NCBI GenBank assembly: GCA_021767325.1
Contig: JAASTM010000046.1
Location: 1 to 9,558 of the forward strand
Length of the DNA stretch: 9,558 nt
Reading direction: 5' to 3'
Source of the DNA: Spirochaetales bacterium
GTDB taxonomy: Bacteria > Spirochaetota > Spirochaetia > DSM-16054 > Sediminispirochaetaceae
The position numbers and the translations under genes are program-made. The notes under the pieces were generated by a model. That model saw nothing but the letters and a program-made list of their open reading frames with translations, did no database searches and was not told where the DNA came from. Of this stretch, positions 1 to 6,355 are shown piece after piece (position 1 is the stretch's first letter; each line of letters opens with the position of its first letter).

Positions 1-1852
1 CAATCAACTCGCTGCGGCTTGCCTGGGCCAGAAATACATCGGGTACACCGGTCCAGTTGAACTGCACCTTCACTCCCTTGCGCATCAGCATACCGGCCAC
101 GTACTCTCCGATTCCGCCAATCAAGGCTCCGTCTTCCACCATATATACACTGGAGTAACGTGATACTAGATCAGCCAGATAATCCTCGTCCAGCGGCTTA
201 ATGAAACGCAGATTGTAGTGGTCTACATCTATTCCACGCTCGGCACTCATCCGAACCGCCTCGCGGGCCTCCTGATACAGTCCGCCTACGGAGATCAAGA
301 GCTGCGCTGCTCCGCCCTCACTGACCATTACACCGCGGCCCCTTTCGATCGGTATATCGAGTAACCCGTTGGTTTCGGGACAAGCCGATTTAGGATATCG
401 TATCATACCCGGTGCTTCCTGATCTAAGGCCCAGTTCATCATCAGTGCGAGCTCTTTTTCATCGGCCGGTGCCATAAAGTTGAGGCCCGGCACACTGCGG
501 TAGAGAGGAATATCGTACAGTCCCTGATGGGTTTCACCGTCTCCCCCGACTAAGCCGGAACGGTCCATGGCAAAGACTACCGGAAGTCCGGGCAGGGCTA
601 CGTCATGGATTACCTGATCCACCGCACGCTGCATGAAGGTCGAGTAGATTGCTGTGACCGGTTTCAATCCGGATATAGCCATACCGGCAGAAAAAGTGAC
701 CGCATGTTGTTCGGCAATACCCACATCGTATAAGCGCTGTGGAAAATGCTCCTTGAAGTATGAGAGTCCGGTACCATCGGCCATTGCTGCTGTGACGGCG
801 ACGATACGCTCGTCCTCGGCAGCTGCCTTCGTCAAGTTGCCGGCAAAGGCTTCGGTAAAACTTATCGAGGGTTTCTTCTCTACCTTTCCATCGGCATTGG
901 TAACCGGAGAAACGCCGTGATAACGGGAGGGATTACTCTCGGCCAGTTCGTACCCCTTGCCCTTTTGAGTCACTACGTGCAGAACCACCGGTTTTTTGAG
1001 CCGCTTGGCATTCATGAGGGCCTGGTTGAGCCGGGCGAAGGAGTGCCCATCTACCGGGCCGATATATTCGAAACCGAGTTCACTGAACAGAGTCTCTCCC
1101 AGAAAGGCCGCTTTTACCGCTCGTTTGAAGCGAACAAAGAGTTCGTAGAGTTTGTACCCCAGAATAGGTATACCCTGTATTCCGCGGTCCAGTTTTTCAC
1201 GAATATACTGGTATGCTGGGGTCGCGGTGAGCTGACTGACATAGTTAGAGAGCTTACTGAGGTTCGATTTGAGAGAAAGCCCCCCTACGTTCGGGCTTAT
1301 GGACATGTTGTTGTCATTGAAGACAATAATGAGATCCTTTTCGAGATGACCGGCATAGTTCAGACCTTCGTAGGCCATCCCTCCGGTCAGAGCCCCGTCG
1401 CCTACCACTACCACAACTTTACCGTCATCCTGCAGCACCCGCTTGCCTTCGAGCGCACCGATTCCGGCCGAAATAGAGGTGGAGGCGTGGCCGGTTTCCA
1501 GCAAATCGTGCTCGCTTTCGGTTCGTTTAGGAAAGCCCGAGAGACCGCCCTGTTTTCTGATTGTGGGAAAACGGTCATTGCGACCGGTCAGCAGCTTATG
1601 GGTATAACATTGATGGCCTACATCCCAGAAAAACATATCTTTTGGCGATTCAAACACTCTGTGTAGAGCGATAGTGAGCTCCACCACTCCCAGATTCGAC
1701 GCGAGGTGTCCACCATTTTTCAACACTACTTCGATTATACGCTCACGAATTTGCTGAGCTAATTGGGGCAACCTTTCTTTATCAAGCAGTTTTAATTCCG
1801 CGGGTGAATTCACAAAAGACAAGAGGTTGGCTTCTTTTTCATGGGTATTCAT
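1..1852 (-). CDS. dxs: 1-deoxy-D-xylulose-5-phosphate synthase, 3' end cut by the window edge
   Basis: This cytosolic thiamine-diphosphate enzyme condenses pyruvate with glyceraldehyde 3-phosphate to give deoxyxylulose 5-phosphate, the first step of the MEP isoprenoid pathway. The frame is open from the ATG at 1850-1852 to the left edge, 617 codons; the family is about 620-640 residues, so only the extreme C-terminus is missing. Visible motifs are GGHLASNLG (His49), DVGHQ (His80), GHASTS (121-126), the diphosphate/Mg site GDGALTGG (151-158) with NDN at 179-181, GIAEQHAV with the catalytic Glu at 381, and DRSGLVGGDGETHQG in the pyrimidine domain. No frameshift is seen: codon phase agrees at the start, at GDG, at Glu381 and at the edge. 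The start is supported by an AAGGAAGG ribosome site just upstream. It lies 91 bases downstream of flgH on the same strand and may have its own weak promoter in that gap. The identification is secure. Confidence 0.97.
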   Translation of the reverse strand, partial: MNTHEKEANLLSFVNSPAELKLLDKERLPQLAQQIRERIIEVVLKNGGHLASNLGVVELTIALHRVFESPKDMFFWDVGHQCYTHKLLTGRNDRFPTIRKQGGLSGFPKRTESEHDLLETGHASTSISAGIGALEGKRVLQDDGKVVVVVGDGALTGGMAYEGLNYAGHLEKDLIIVFNDNNMSISPNVGGLSLKSNLSKLSNYVSQLTATPAYQYIREKLDRGIQGIPILGYKLYELFVRFKRAVKAAFLGETLFSELGFEYIGPVDGHSFARLNQALMNAKRLKKPVVLHVVTQKGKGYELAESNPSRYHGVSPVTNADGKVEKKPSISFTEAFAGNLTKAAAEDERIVAVTAAMADGTGLSYFKEHFPQRLYDVGIAEQHAVTFSAGMAISGLKPVTAIYSTFMQRAVDQVIHDVALPGLPVVFAMDRSGLVGGDGETHQGLYDIPLYRSVPGLNFMAPADEKELALMMNWALDQEAPGMIRYPKSACPETNGLLDIPIERGRGVMVSEGGAAQLLISVGGLYQEAREAVRMSAERGIDVDHYNLRFIKPLDEDYLADLVSRYSSVYMVEDGALIGGIGEYVAGMLMRKGVKVQFNWTGVPDVFLAQASRSELI

Positions 1853-1887
1853 ATGGCCTTCCTTTATTACAACTTAAATATATAACA

Positions 1888-1915
1888 ATTTTAGTAAAAA
1901 TCAAATCGAGTGCAA
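1888..1915 (-). promoter_or_regulatory. possible weak promoter for dxs
   Basis: In the A+T-rich gap between flgH and dxs, the minus strand shows TTGCAC (1910-1915), a 16-base spacer and TAAAAT (1888-1893). The -10 has one mismatch to TATAAT, but the -35 matches consensus at only three positions. A start about seven bases on would give a leader of some 30 bases carrying the dxs ribosome site. Read-through from flgH is an equally good explanation, and A+T-rich gaps produce such matches by chance. Confidence 0.25.
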
Positions 1916-1943
1916 GATAAAACGATATAAATTATTCGGATCT

Positions 1944-2753
1944 CTATTCGACAGGTTCAAACAGGGTACTGATAAAGCGGTTGAAATACTGTAGCAGCAA
2001 ATCTCTTTGCCTCTCCTCACTCAGTTCATATCCTGGCGCAGCAGCCCGGCCGCCCGTCTCTGCTGTCTCCTCGGCCGCGTCGGTAGTCTCGTTGACCTGG
2101 CTTGTCCCGGGCGTTCCGGCGTTTGGCGTCTGTGCCTGTGCCTGGGCCTGTGCCTGGGCTGCTTCCCGCTCTCGAATATCTGCTTCGGTTACGATATTCT
2201 CTCTTTCGAGCCCTGGGCTGGTATACTCCAGCACGGCATTAAACAGGTCGTTAAACCGTATTATTCCCTGCGAGTTCACCGCTTCAGCAGCACAGCTGCC
2301 GCTGATCCGCAGGGTTTCGTTGTTATTGTTCAGATTTACAGTACGAGCCCCCTCGAGATTCAGTAGTCCGTTCTCATCCCGTCCGGTTATGCGCACAGGA
2401 ATCTCGGTTTCTAGGGTATATGAACTCTCCTCTTCGATTTCTTGGCTCAGATTCGAAGACCCCTGGGGCAAAAATGAAAAAAGAGACTTTCCGTCTCCTC
2501 CGGTGAAACTGAGTCGTCCTTCTTGTGAATCTACATGCGTTGAGGCTAATGTCAGGGTGGTATTCGGGGTTACAGTAACAGAGATGATGTCGCCGACCTG
2601 CAATGCTGCTCCATCGGCTACATATCCCTCGAAATCGGGATCCCATAAGCTTTCGGCGTTCAGGCCGAGGGAAAAAAGAAGCAGTGCCGCAATGAACGCG
2701 GCACTCCTCAAAGAATCGTGATATTCCCTGCCTGTACTTATGGGAAATTTCAT
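1944..2753 (-). CDS. flgH: FlgH-like flagellar L-ring protein with a non-lipoprotein signal peptide
   Basis: This 269-residue exported protein resembles FlgH, which in enteric bacteria forms the L-ring bushing of the flagellar rod in the outer membrane. A hydrophobic core at about 18-31 precedes a likely signal peptidase I site, LNA-ES, after residue 33. SLWDPDFEGY and VGDIISVTV match the FlgH N-terminus. ENGLLNLEGARTV, then ETLRISG (146-152), then a stretch ending NAVLEYTSPG (172-181) follow the order of the FlgH core. The only cysteine is Cys154, inside the mature part, so the usual lipidated cysteine is absent. The C-terminal third is unusual: five Ala-Gln pairs (199-208), then a Thr/Gly/Glu-rich linker to about 240, then a short helical tail. 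The ATG lies one base after the stop of the 29-codon gene and has only a weak purine-rich ribosome site, which suggests translational coupling. The fold assignment is likely; the role is inferred. Confidence 0.8.
   Translation of the reverse strand: MKFPISTGREYHDSLRSAAFIAALLLFSLGLNAESLWDPDFEGYVADGAALQVGDIISVTVTPNTTLTLASTHVDSQEGRLSFTGGDGKSLFSFLPQGSSNLSQEIEEESSYTLETEIPVRITGRDENGLLNLEGARTVNLNNNNETLRISGSCAAEAVNSQGIIRFNDLFNAVLEYTSPGLERENIVTEADIREREAAQAQAQAQAQTPNAGTPGTSQVNETTDAAEETAETGGRAAAPGYELSEERQRDLLLQYFNRFISTLFEPVE
2130..2159 (-). repeat. five in-frame 6-base repeats encoding (Ala-Gln)5
   Basis: Five tandem hexamers, GCCCAG or GCACAG on the coding strand, encode Ala-Gln pairs at residues 199-208 of the FlgH-like protein. 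Units differ only at the wobble base of the Ala codon. Because the unit is six bases, gain or loss of copies by slippage would change the linker length without breaking the frame. Confidence 0.85.
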
Positions 2754-2754
2754 A

Positions 2755-2844
2755 CTACTTCTTCTTGTGTCGATTCTTCCTCAGTTTTTTCTTTCGCTTA
2801 TGAGTTGCGATCTTATGCCGTTTCTTTTTCTTTCCGCAGGGCAC
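2755..2844 (-). CDS. 29-residue basic protein of mS38/COX24 C-terminal type (probable small-subunit ribosomal protein)
   Basis: A very short gene starts with GTG (2842-2844) and ends with TAG (2755-2757). The product begins MPCGKKKKRHKIATHKRKKK and continues LRKNRHKKK. More than half the residues are Lys or Arg, with no acidic residue. The pattern (K/R-rich stretch, HK, then KRKK-LRKNR) matches the short AURKAIP1/COX24 C-terminal family, whose mitochondrial member mS38 sits on rRNA in the small subunit, so rRNA binding is the likely role. The coding call is strong for such a small gene: an AGAAGGAG ribosome site (2852-2859) lies exactly 7 bases before the GTG, and the next gene, flgH, starts one base after the stop. 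The family assignment comes from remembered sequence pattern rather than a search. Confidence 0.85.
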   Translation of the reverse strand: MPCGKKKKRHKIATHKRKKKLRKNRHKKK

Positions 2845-2869
2845 AACTATACTCCTTCTGTTTCAAGGC

Positions 2870-2905
2870 TTTATATCAGTTTACAACTGGATATTACTAG
2901 ATCAA
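2870..2905 (-). promoter_or_regulatory. probable promoter region for the small basic gene and flgH
   Basis: Two overlapping candidates lie upstream of the GTG at 2844 on the minus strand. One is TTGATC (2900-2905), a 16-base spacer and TAAACT (2878-2883). The other is an extended -10, TGATATAAA, whose hexamer TATAAA occupies 2870-2875. Either would give a leader of roughly 20-30 bases that includes the ribosome site at 2852-2859. A promoter is needed here because the upstream neighbour is divergent, but I cannot choose between the two. Confidence 0.45.
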
Positions 2906-2919
2906 ACGCATCTATGCGT
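2906..2919. promoter_or_regulatory. 14-base dyad between divergent promoters
   Basis: ACGCAT, two bases, then ATGCGT forms a perfect 6-base inverted repeat immediately upstream of the minus-strand -35 candidate and about 55 bases upstream of the plus-strand -35. Its position would suit an operator, but 6-base dyads are common and no regulator is encoded nearby. Confidence 0.2.
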
Positions 2920-2972
2920 AGTGGAATTATGCCTTGTTTTGGCCTCCTGCGTCAAGAGGGGGCATAATTGTA

Positions 2973-3001
2973 TTGAAACCCTACTCAACTAGTTTTATAG
3001 T
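2973..3001 (+). promoter_or_regulatory. strong sigma-70 type promoter for the unknown gene and murD
   Basis: TTGAAA (2973-2978), a 17-base spacer and TATAGT (2996-3001) each differ from consensus at one position, with ideal spacing. The -10 ends only 7 bases before the ATG at 3009, so transcription should begin at or next to that ATG and give a leaderless message. This supports the choice of 3009 as the start codon, which has no ribosome site of its own. Confidence 0.75.
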
Positions 3002-3008
3002 AAGATTA

Positions 3009-3965
3009 ATGAAAAAGCAGAAGAACGAGATCCGTCTCTACTCCACAGATGATGAGCTCAACAGTATTATCAACCGCGGTGAGCCGGCTTCTGAGCCCCG
3101 CTTCACCTCACATTTCAACTACAATGAGGATTTCTTCTTAAAACTCCCCGAAACTATTACTATTCCCAGTTTTCCTATCCACCACAACATAGCCGAATCG
3201 GTCCCCTCCCCAGCCTATAAACAAGCCCTGCAGGGCCTCATGCACAGCGTGGTTCAGCTGGTGCCGGAGATATTCAAAGGACTCACCTACTTCTTCGATC
3301 CTTCGGATATACATCGCCCCGGTTTTTTTCATCTGTATCGGATCAAGGATCAGCTGTTTATCTACCTTCTGCGGATAGATCTCAACTTCCGTACCCACTA
3401 TGGCGAGATCGAAGCCAAAGGCGGAAACGATTCTACCCACAGGTTCACGACCAACGCTCTTTTTATGGAGAATGACATCATACCCCTATCGGCCCTGGGC
3501 GAGGAGAATCACCGGGTACATTCATTCTTCATCGAGCAGCACCTCTCCGATACCTGGATCGGTGAACATGGGAAGGGATACTTCGTACAGGGAATTTGGA
3601 TCGACAGGGATCTTACCAAATTTTTCTCCAAGCTGTTTCTGCCAGAACGGAAACGGACCTACCCTTATTATCCCTTCCCCTGTAAATACCAAACCATCTG
3701 CCATTCGGTTCTGGATTTTTCTCCCGAAGGCAGAAAAAAGCATCTAAAATTTCTGTTCCAGGCCCGCAATTTTCTGCAGCCGCACTTCGAAGCAATCGAA
3801 CAGACCTTAAAAAACGACGATTTTTCGGAAGATATGCCGCTGTTCATACAGTTGAAACAAAAGATTTCGGATCGCTGGCAGGATGTCTGGAACCCCCTGA
3901 AAGTAAGCACCTATTTGAATGACAACGACATGAAGGAGTTTCAGGTTGATTTCCACACTCAGTGA
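3009..3965 (+). CDS. conserved-looking protein of unknown function, overlapping murD
   Basis: This 318-residue protein is not one I recognise. It has no signal peptide or clear membrane segment, so it is probably cytosolic. It is rich in aromatic residues and His, with distinctive stretches such as GFFHLYRIKDQLFIYLLRIDLNF, HRFTTNALFMENDIIPLSALGE, a central WIGEHGKGYFVQGIWIDRD and PYYPFPCKYQTICHS, where Cys205 and Cys211 are close together near His212. The C-terminal part is helical and charged and ends NDNDMKEFQVDFHTQ. I see no P-loop, GNAT or Rossmann signature. The frame continues upstream, with a TTG at 2973 preceded at 10 bases by AGAGGGGG, but the near-consensus promoter overlaps that TTG, so the ATG at 3009 is preferred. 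Its last 20 bases overlap murD and contain murD's ribosome site, so the two genes are co-transcribed and probably coupled. A link to cell-wall synthesis is suggested only by this neighbour. Confidence 0.85.
   Translation: MKKQKNEIRLYSTDDELNSIINRGEPASEPRFTSHFNYNEDFFLKLPETITIPSFPIHHNIAESVPSPAYKQALQGLMHSVVQLVPEIFKGLTYFFDPSDIHRPGFFHLYRIKDQLFIYLLRIDLNFRTHYGEIEAKGGNDSTHRFTTNALFMENDIIPLSALGEENHRVHSFFIEQHLSDTWIGEHGKGYFVQGIWIDRDLTKFFSKLFLPERKRTYPYYPFPCKYQTICHSVLDFSPEGRKKHLKFLFQARNFLQPHFEAIEQTLKNDDFSEDMPLFIQLKQKISDRWQDVWNPLKVSTYLNDNDMKEFQVDFHTQ
3933..3938 (+). promoter_or_regulatory. ribosome binding site that fixes the TTG start of murD
   Basis: AAGGAG lies inside the last codons of the upstream gene, with 7 bases to the TTG at 3946. 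Spacing is ideal, and the resulting N-terminus runs straight into the Rossmann motif expected for MurD, so the non-ATG start is well supported. Confidence 0.8.
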
Positions 3966-5331
3966 TATTCAAGGACTAAATGTAACAGTAATGGGACTCG
4001 GTCTGCACGGAGGCGGACTGGCATCGGCCCGGTTTTTTGCAGAGCATGGAGCCACGGTGACGGTAACCGATCTGCGCGATGAAGCCACCCTCGCCCCCAC
4101 GGTAGAGCAACTGGCCGATCTTCCGATTCGATTCGTCCTGGGCAGACATAAAGAAGAAGATTTCACTAAAGCCGATCTGGTGATAAAAAACCCGGCGGTT
4201 CCGCGCAATTCTAGATATCTGCAGCTGGCCGGCCGTGTAGAAACCGACATTTCGGTATTTCTGCGGCTCAACCGGCGGCCGGTTCTCGCAATTACCGGCA
4301 GTAAGGGCAAATCTACGACCGTTTCGGCTCTCCATAGAATTATGCGGGCAGCGGACCCGGAAACCCTGCTGGGAGGCAATATAACCGTTTCTCCGCTCAC
4401 TTTTGTGGAAAAATGTCTTTCAGCCACCGGCAGCCCGGTTATCCTGGAGCTCTCATCGTGGCAGTTAGCCGATATACAACCCGCAGACCTGCTGCACGCC
4501 CGTATTGCCGCGGTGACCAACATCATGACCGATCATCAAAACAGTTACTCCAGCATGCAGGAGTATGTGAACGACAAAGCCCGGATTTTTAACGGGCAGG
4601 CTCCGGAGGAATACAGCATCTGCTTTTATGACGATGAATACGGCCGGTTTTTTGCGGAATACACCCCCGGCCGCCCGCTGTATTACTCGGCGGCACCACT
4701 TCCCGCAGAACTCGGAGACGGCGCCTATCTGCAGGATGGAGTCGGATACCTGCGCAGAGAAGGCCATCTGCAGGAGATCGTACCCGAGCAGGTACATATT
4801 GCCGGCACGCATAATAAACTCAACCTTCTGGTAGCCGCTACAACAGCTGCGCTGTGGGGTGTGCCCAGCGATATAATCAGAAGAGAAGCGGCTGGGTTCT
4901 CCGGCATTGAACACCGGATGGAGCTGGTACGTGAGCTGAATGGAGTGCGCTGGTACAATGACAGTGCCGCCACCATTCCCGATGCTACCGCCGCGGCCAT
5001 CAAAAGTTTGTCGGGGAATGTACATCTGATTACCGGCGGAACCGATAAAAAACTGGATTTTGCGCCCCTCGACGAAGTGCTCGAGATACCGGCTTCTATC
5101 CATCTGCTGGAAGGCAGTGCCAGCATTCACATGCAGAATAAAATGCAGGAGCGCCGGATTCCCTATTACGGTCCGTTTGGGAATCTGCAGGCGGCAGTCC
5201 TTTCGGCTTTTGAGCATGCAGCTGCCGGCGACACGGTGCTCTTCTCCCCCGGAGCCACCTCTTTCGGAATGTTTCTCAACGAGTTTGATCGCGGCCGCAG
5301 CTTCAAATCAATGGTAGCGCAGCTGCAGTAA
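3946..5331 (+). CDS. murD: UDP-N-acetylmuramoyl-L-alanine:D-glutamate ligase
   Basis: This cytosolic Mur ligase adds D-glutamate to UDP-MurNAc-L-Ala using ATP, the second amino-acid step of peptidoglycan precursor synthesis. At 461 residues it has full family length. The N-terminal UDP-binding Rossmann domain shows VTVMGLGLHGGG (13-24). The central ATPase has the P-loop GSKGKSTT (118-125), ELSSWQL (168-174), TDHQNSY (195-201) and Lys211 in the position of the carbamoylated lysine (NDKARIF). HNKLN (289-293) and IEHRMELV (321-328) close the domain. The C-terminal domain has YNDSAAT (337-343), GGTDKKLDF (364-372) and SPGATSFGMFLNEFDRG (434-450). Departures from the E. coli type are Lys120 where many Mur ligases have Asn, and Ala341 where E. 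coli has Lys in DSKAT; the overall pattern resembles a divergent MurD lineage rather than MurC, MurE or MurF. Start is TTG with strong Shine-Dalgarno support. Identification is secure. Confidence 0.95.
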   Translation: MISTLSDIQGLNVTVMGLGLHGGGLASARFFAEHGATVTVTDLRDEATLAPTVEQLADLPIRFVLGRHKEEDFTKADLVIKNPAVPRNSRYLQLAGRVETDISVFLRLNRRPVLAITGSKGKSTTVSALHRIMRAADPETLLGGNITVSPLTFVEKCLSATGSPVILELSSWQLADIQPADLLHARIAAVTNIMTDHQNSYSSMQEYVNDKARIFNGQAPEEYSICFYDDEYGRFFAEYTPGRPLYYSAAPLPAELGDGAYLQDGVGYLRREGHLQEIVPEQVHIAGTHNKLNLLVAATTAALWGVPSDIIRREAAGFSGIEHRMELVRELNGVRWYNDSAATIPDATAAAIKSLSGNVHLITGGTDKKLDFAPLDEVLEIPASIHLLEGSASIHMQNKMQERRIPYYGPFGNLQAAVLSAFEHAAAGDTVLFSPGATSFGMFLNEFDRGRSFKSMVAQLQ

Positions 5332-5356
5332 AGGCTCAGCGCTTCCTGAGTTTTTT
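5331..5356 (+). terminator. possible intrinsic terminator for murD inside the convergent gene
   Basis: CTCAG (5335-5339), a 6-base loop and CTGAG (5346-5350) are followed directly by six T residues (5351-5356). Two G-U pairs and two A-U pairs could extend the stem outward. It lies just past the murD stop, within the last codons of the convergent femX-like gene. The stem is short, so strength is uncertain. Read on the minus strand it lacks a good T-run, so it appears to act in one direction. Confidence 0.4.
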
Positions 5357-6346
5357 GTAATAGTAATTGCGCAGTTTTTCGGCAGTTCGGAAAACCTGAT
5401 AGCCCGGAGTCGAGATCGGCAGGTCGTAGGTACCGGGGCGATGGAGTATGTGTCCGCCAAACCCGGTCTTGAACCGGTACAGTCCGTGCATTGGATGATT
5501 CGGATCATCCGCCGGTGGTATGCCGAACAGATCGTATACTGTGCAGCCGGACCGTTTGGCCAGTCTGATCGCTTCCCACTGCACCGCATACGAGGCCATC
5601 AGATTACGCTTGTAGTTAGACGAGGCGCCATACATATAGGTTGCTTTCCGGCCGTAGATGCCCACTATTATACCGGCTAAAAGGTCCCCCTCGTGCCGCG
5701 CGCTGATTAAGTGAATTTTAGGACGAATCCCGCCCCCCGCACTCGAATTTGCCGTTTCCATCAGTGTACGGTAATACTCGTAACTGTGAATCGCGATTTT
5801 GTCTCTTTCGGCGGTCTCACGGTACAGTTCGTACCACTCTTCCAGAAATGAATCCGGCTCTACACCGGTTGTAACACCTTTACGTCCGGCCAGACGGATA
5901 TTGTAACGGGTTTTTCGCTTCATTGCCTGCAAGATCGCCTCTTCTTCTGCCTCGAGGGGAAGAATCACGGTACTCGGCGGCTGAATATCCATAGGAGCTT
6001 TACGGGCCGAGGGAATCCCCCACTCCTTCAACTTCACCGGCATCTCCCAGGCCAGATCGAAGCGCATACATAGTGTACGCGGCGGTAGGTAACCCGGCAG
6101 CTGTTGGGCAGCCTCCCCCAGCAGGCCGTGCCGTTCGGTTTCAATGTCTTGAAAAGGATGCGGCACATAGGCCAAATGAACCCCTCCTGTAAGGGCCCGT
6201 ACTAATACTAGCAGCGGATACCCCTCTACGGAGAAAGTATACGGCCGCCATCCAAACGAAGATTTGAAGGCGGCCCAGAATCTCGACTGAAGAAAGTTGG
6301 AACTTTCAGGCAGATCGTTCAGTTCAACTTTATGAAGGTCTCCCAT
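5336..6346 (-). CDS. FemABX-family peptidoglycan bridge aminoacyltransferase
   Basis: This 336-residue cytosolic protein belongs to the FemABX family. Such enzymes use aminoacyl-tRNA to add one or more amino acids to the side-chain amine of residue 3 in the peptidoglycan precursor. Its length is close to that of single-residue FemX enzymes and it lacks the long coiled-coil arm of staphylococcal FemA. Two GNAT-like halves are visible: an N-terminal part with SSNFLQSRFWAAFK (15-28), then PSTVILPLE with AMKRKTRYNIR (141-151) starting the second half, then LAGIIVGIYGRKATYMYGASS (223-243) and YDLFGI (271-276) followed by GLYRFKTGFGG (288-298), typical family motifs. The ATG has no clear ribosome site and lies 9 bases after the metG stop, so translation probably depends on metG. 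Spirochaetes with known walls often carry ornithine, whose side-chain amine would be a suitable acceptor; the amino acid added cannot be read from sequence. I cannot tell FemA, FemX or MurM type apart, so no symbol is given. Confidence 0.88.
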   Translation of the reverse strand: MGDLHKVELNDLPESSNFLQSRFWAAFKSSFGWRPYTFSVEGYPLLVLVRALTGGVHLAYVPHPFQDIETERHGLLGEAAQQLPGYLPPRTLCMRFDLAWEMPVKLKEWGIPSARKAPMDIQPPSTVILPLEAEEEAILQAMKRKTRYNIRLAGRKGVTTGVEPDSFLEEWYELYRETAERDKIAIHSYEYYRTLMETANSSAGGGIRPKIHLISARHEGDLLAGIIVGIYGRKATYMYGASSNYKRNLMASYAVQWEAIRLAKRSGCTVYDLFGIPPADDPNHPMHGLYRFKTGFGGHILHRPGTYDLPISTPGYQVFRTAEKLRNYYYKKLRKR

Positions 6347-6355
6347 CGATTCGAA

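Noticed and set aside
917..1666. 249-codon open frame on the plus strand
   Set aside because: It lies wholly antisense to dxs, whose motifs are intact on the other strand, and its product shows no recognisable family pattern.
2130..2159. Tandem repeat as a CRISPR or intergenic minisatellite
   Set aside because: The units are six bases, have no spacers, and lie in frame within flgH.
1981..2721. 246-codon open frame on the plus strand
   Set aside because: It is antisense to flgH. Its Ser/Pro/Val-rich composition is what the complement of that gene would give.
2934..3008. Longer TTG-started form of the unknown gene
   Set aside because: The added 25 codons overlap the -35 and -10 of a near-consensus promoter, so they would not be transcribed from it. 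The ATG at 3009 fits better, although the TTG at 2973 with AGAGGGGG upstream is not excluded.
4465..5217. 250-codon open frame on the minus strand
   Set aside because: It is antisense to murD, which has full family length and motifs in the plus frame.
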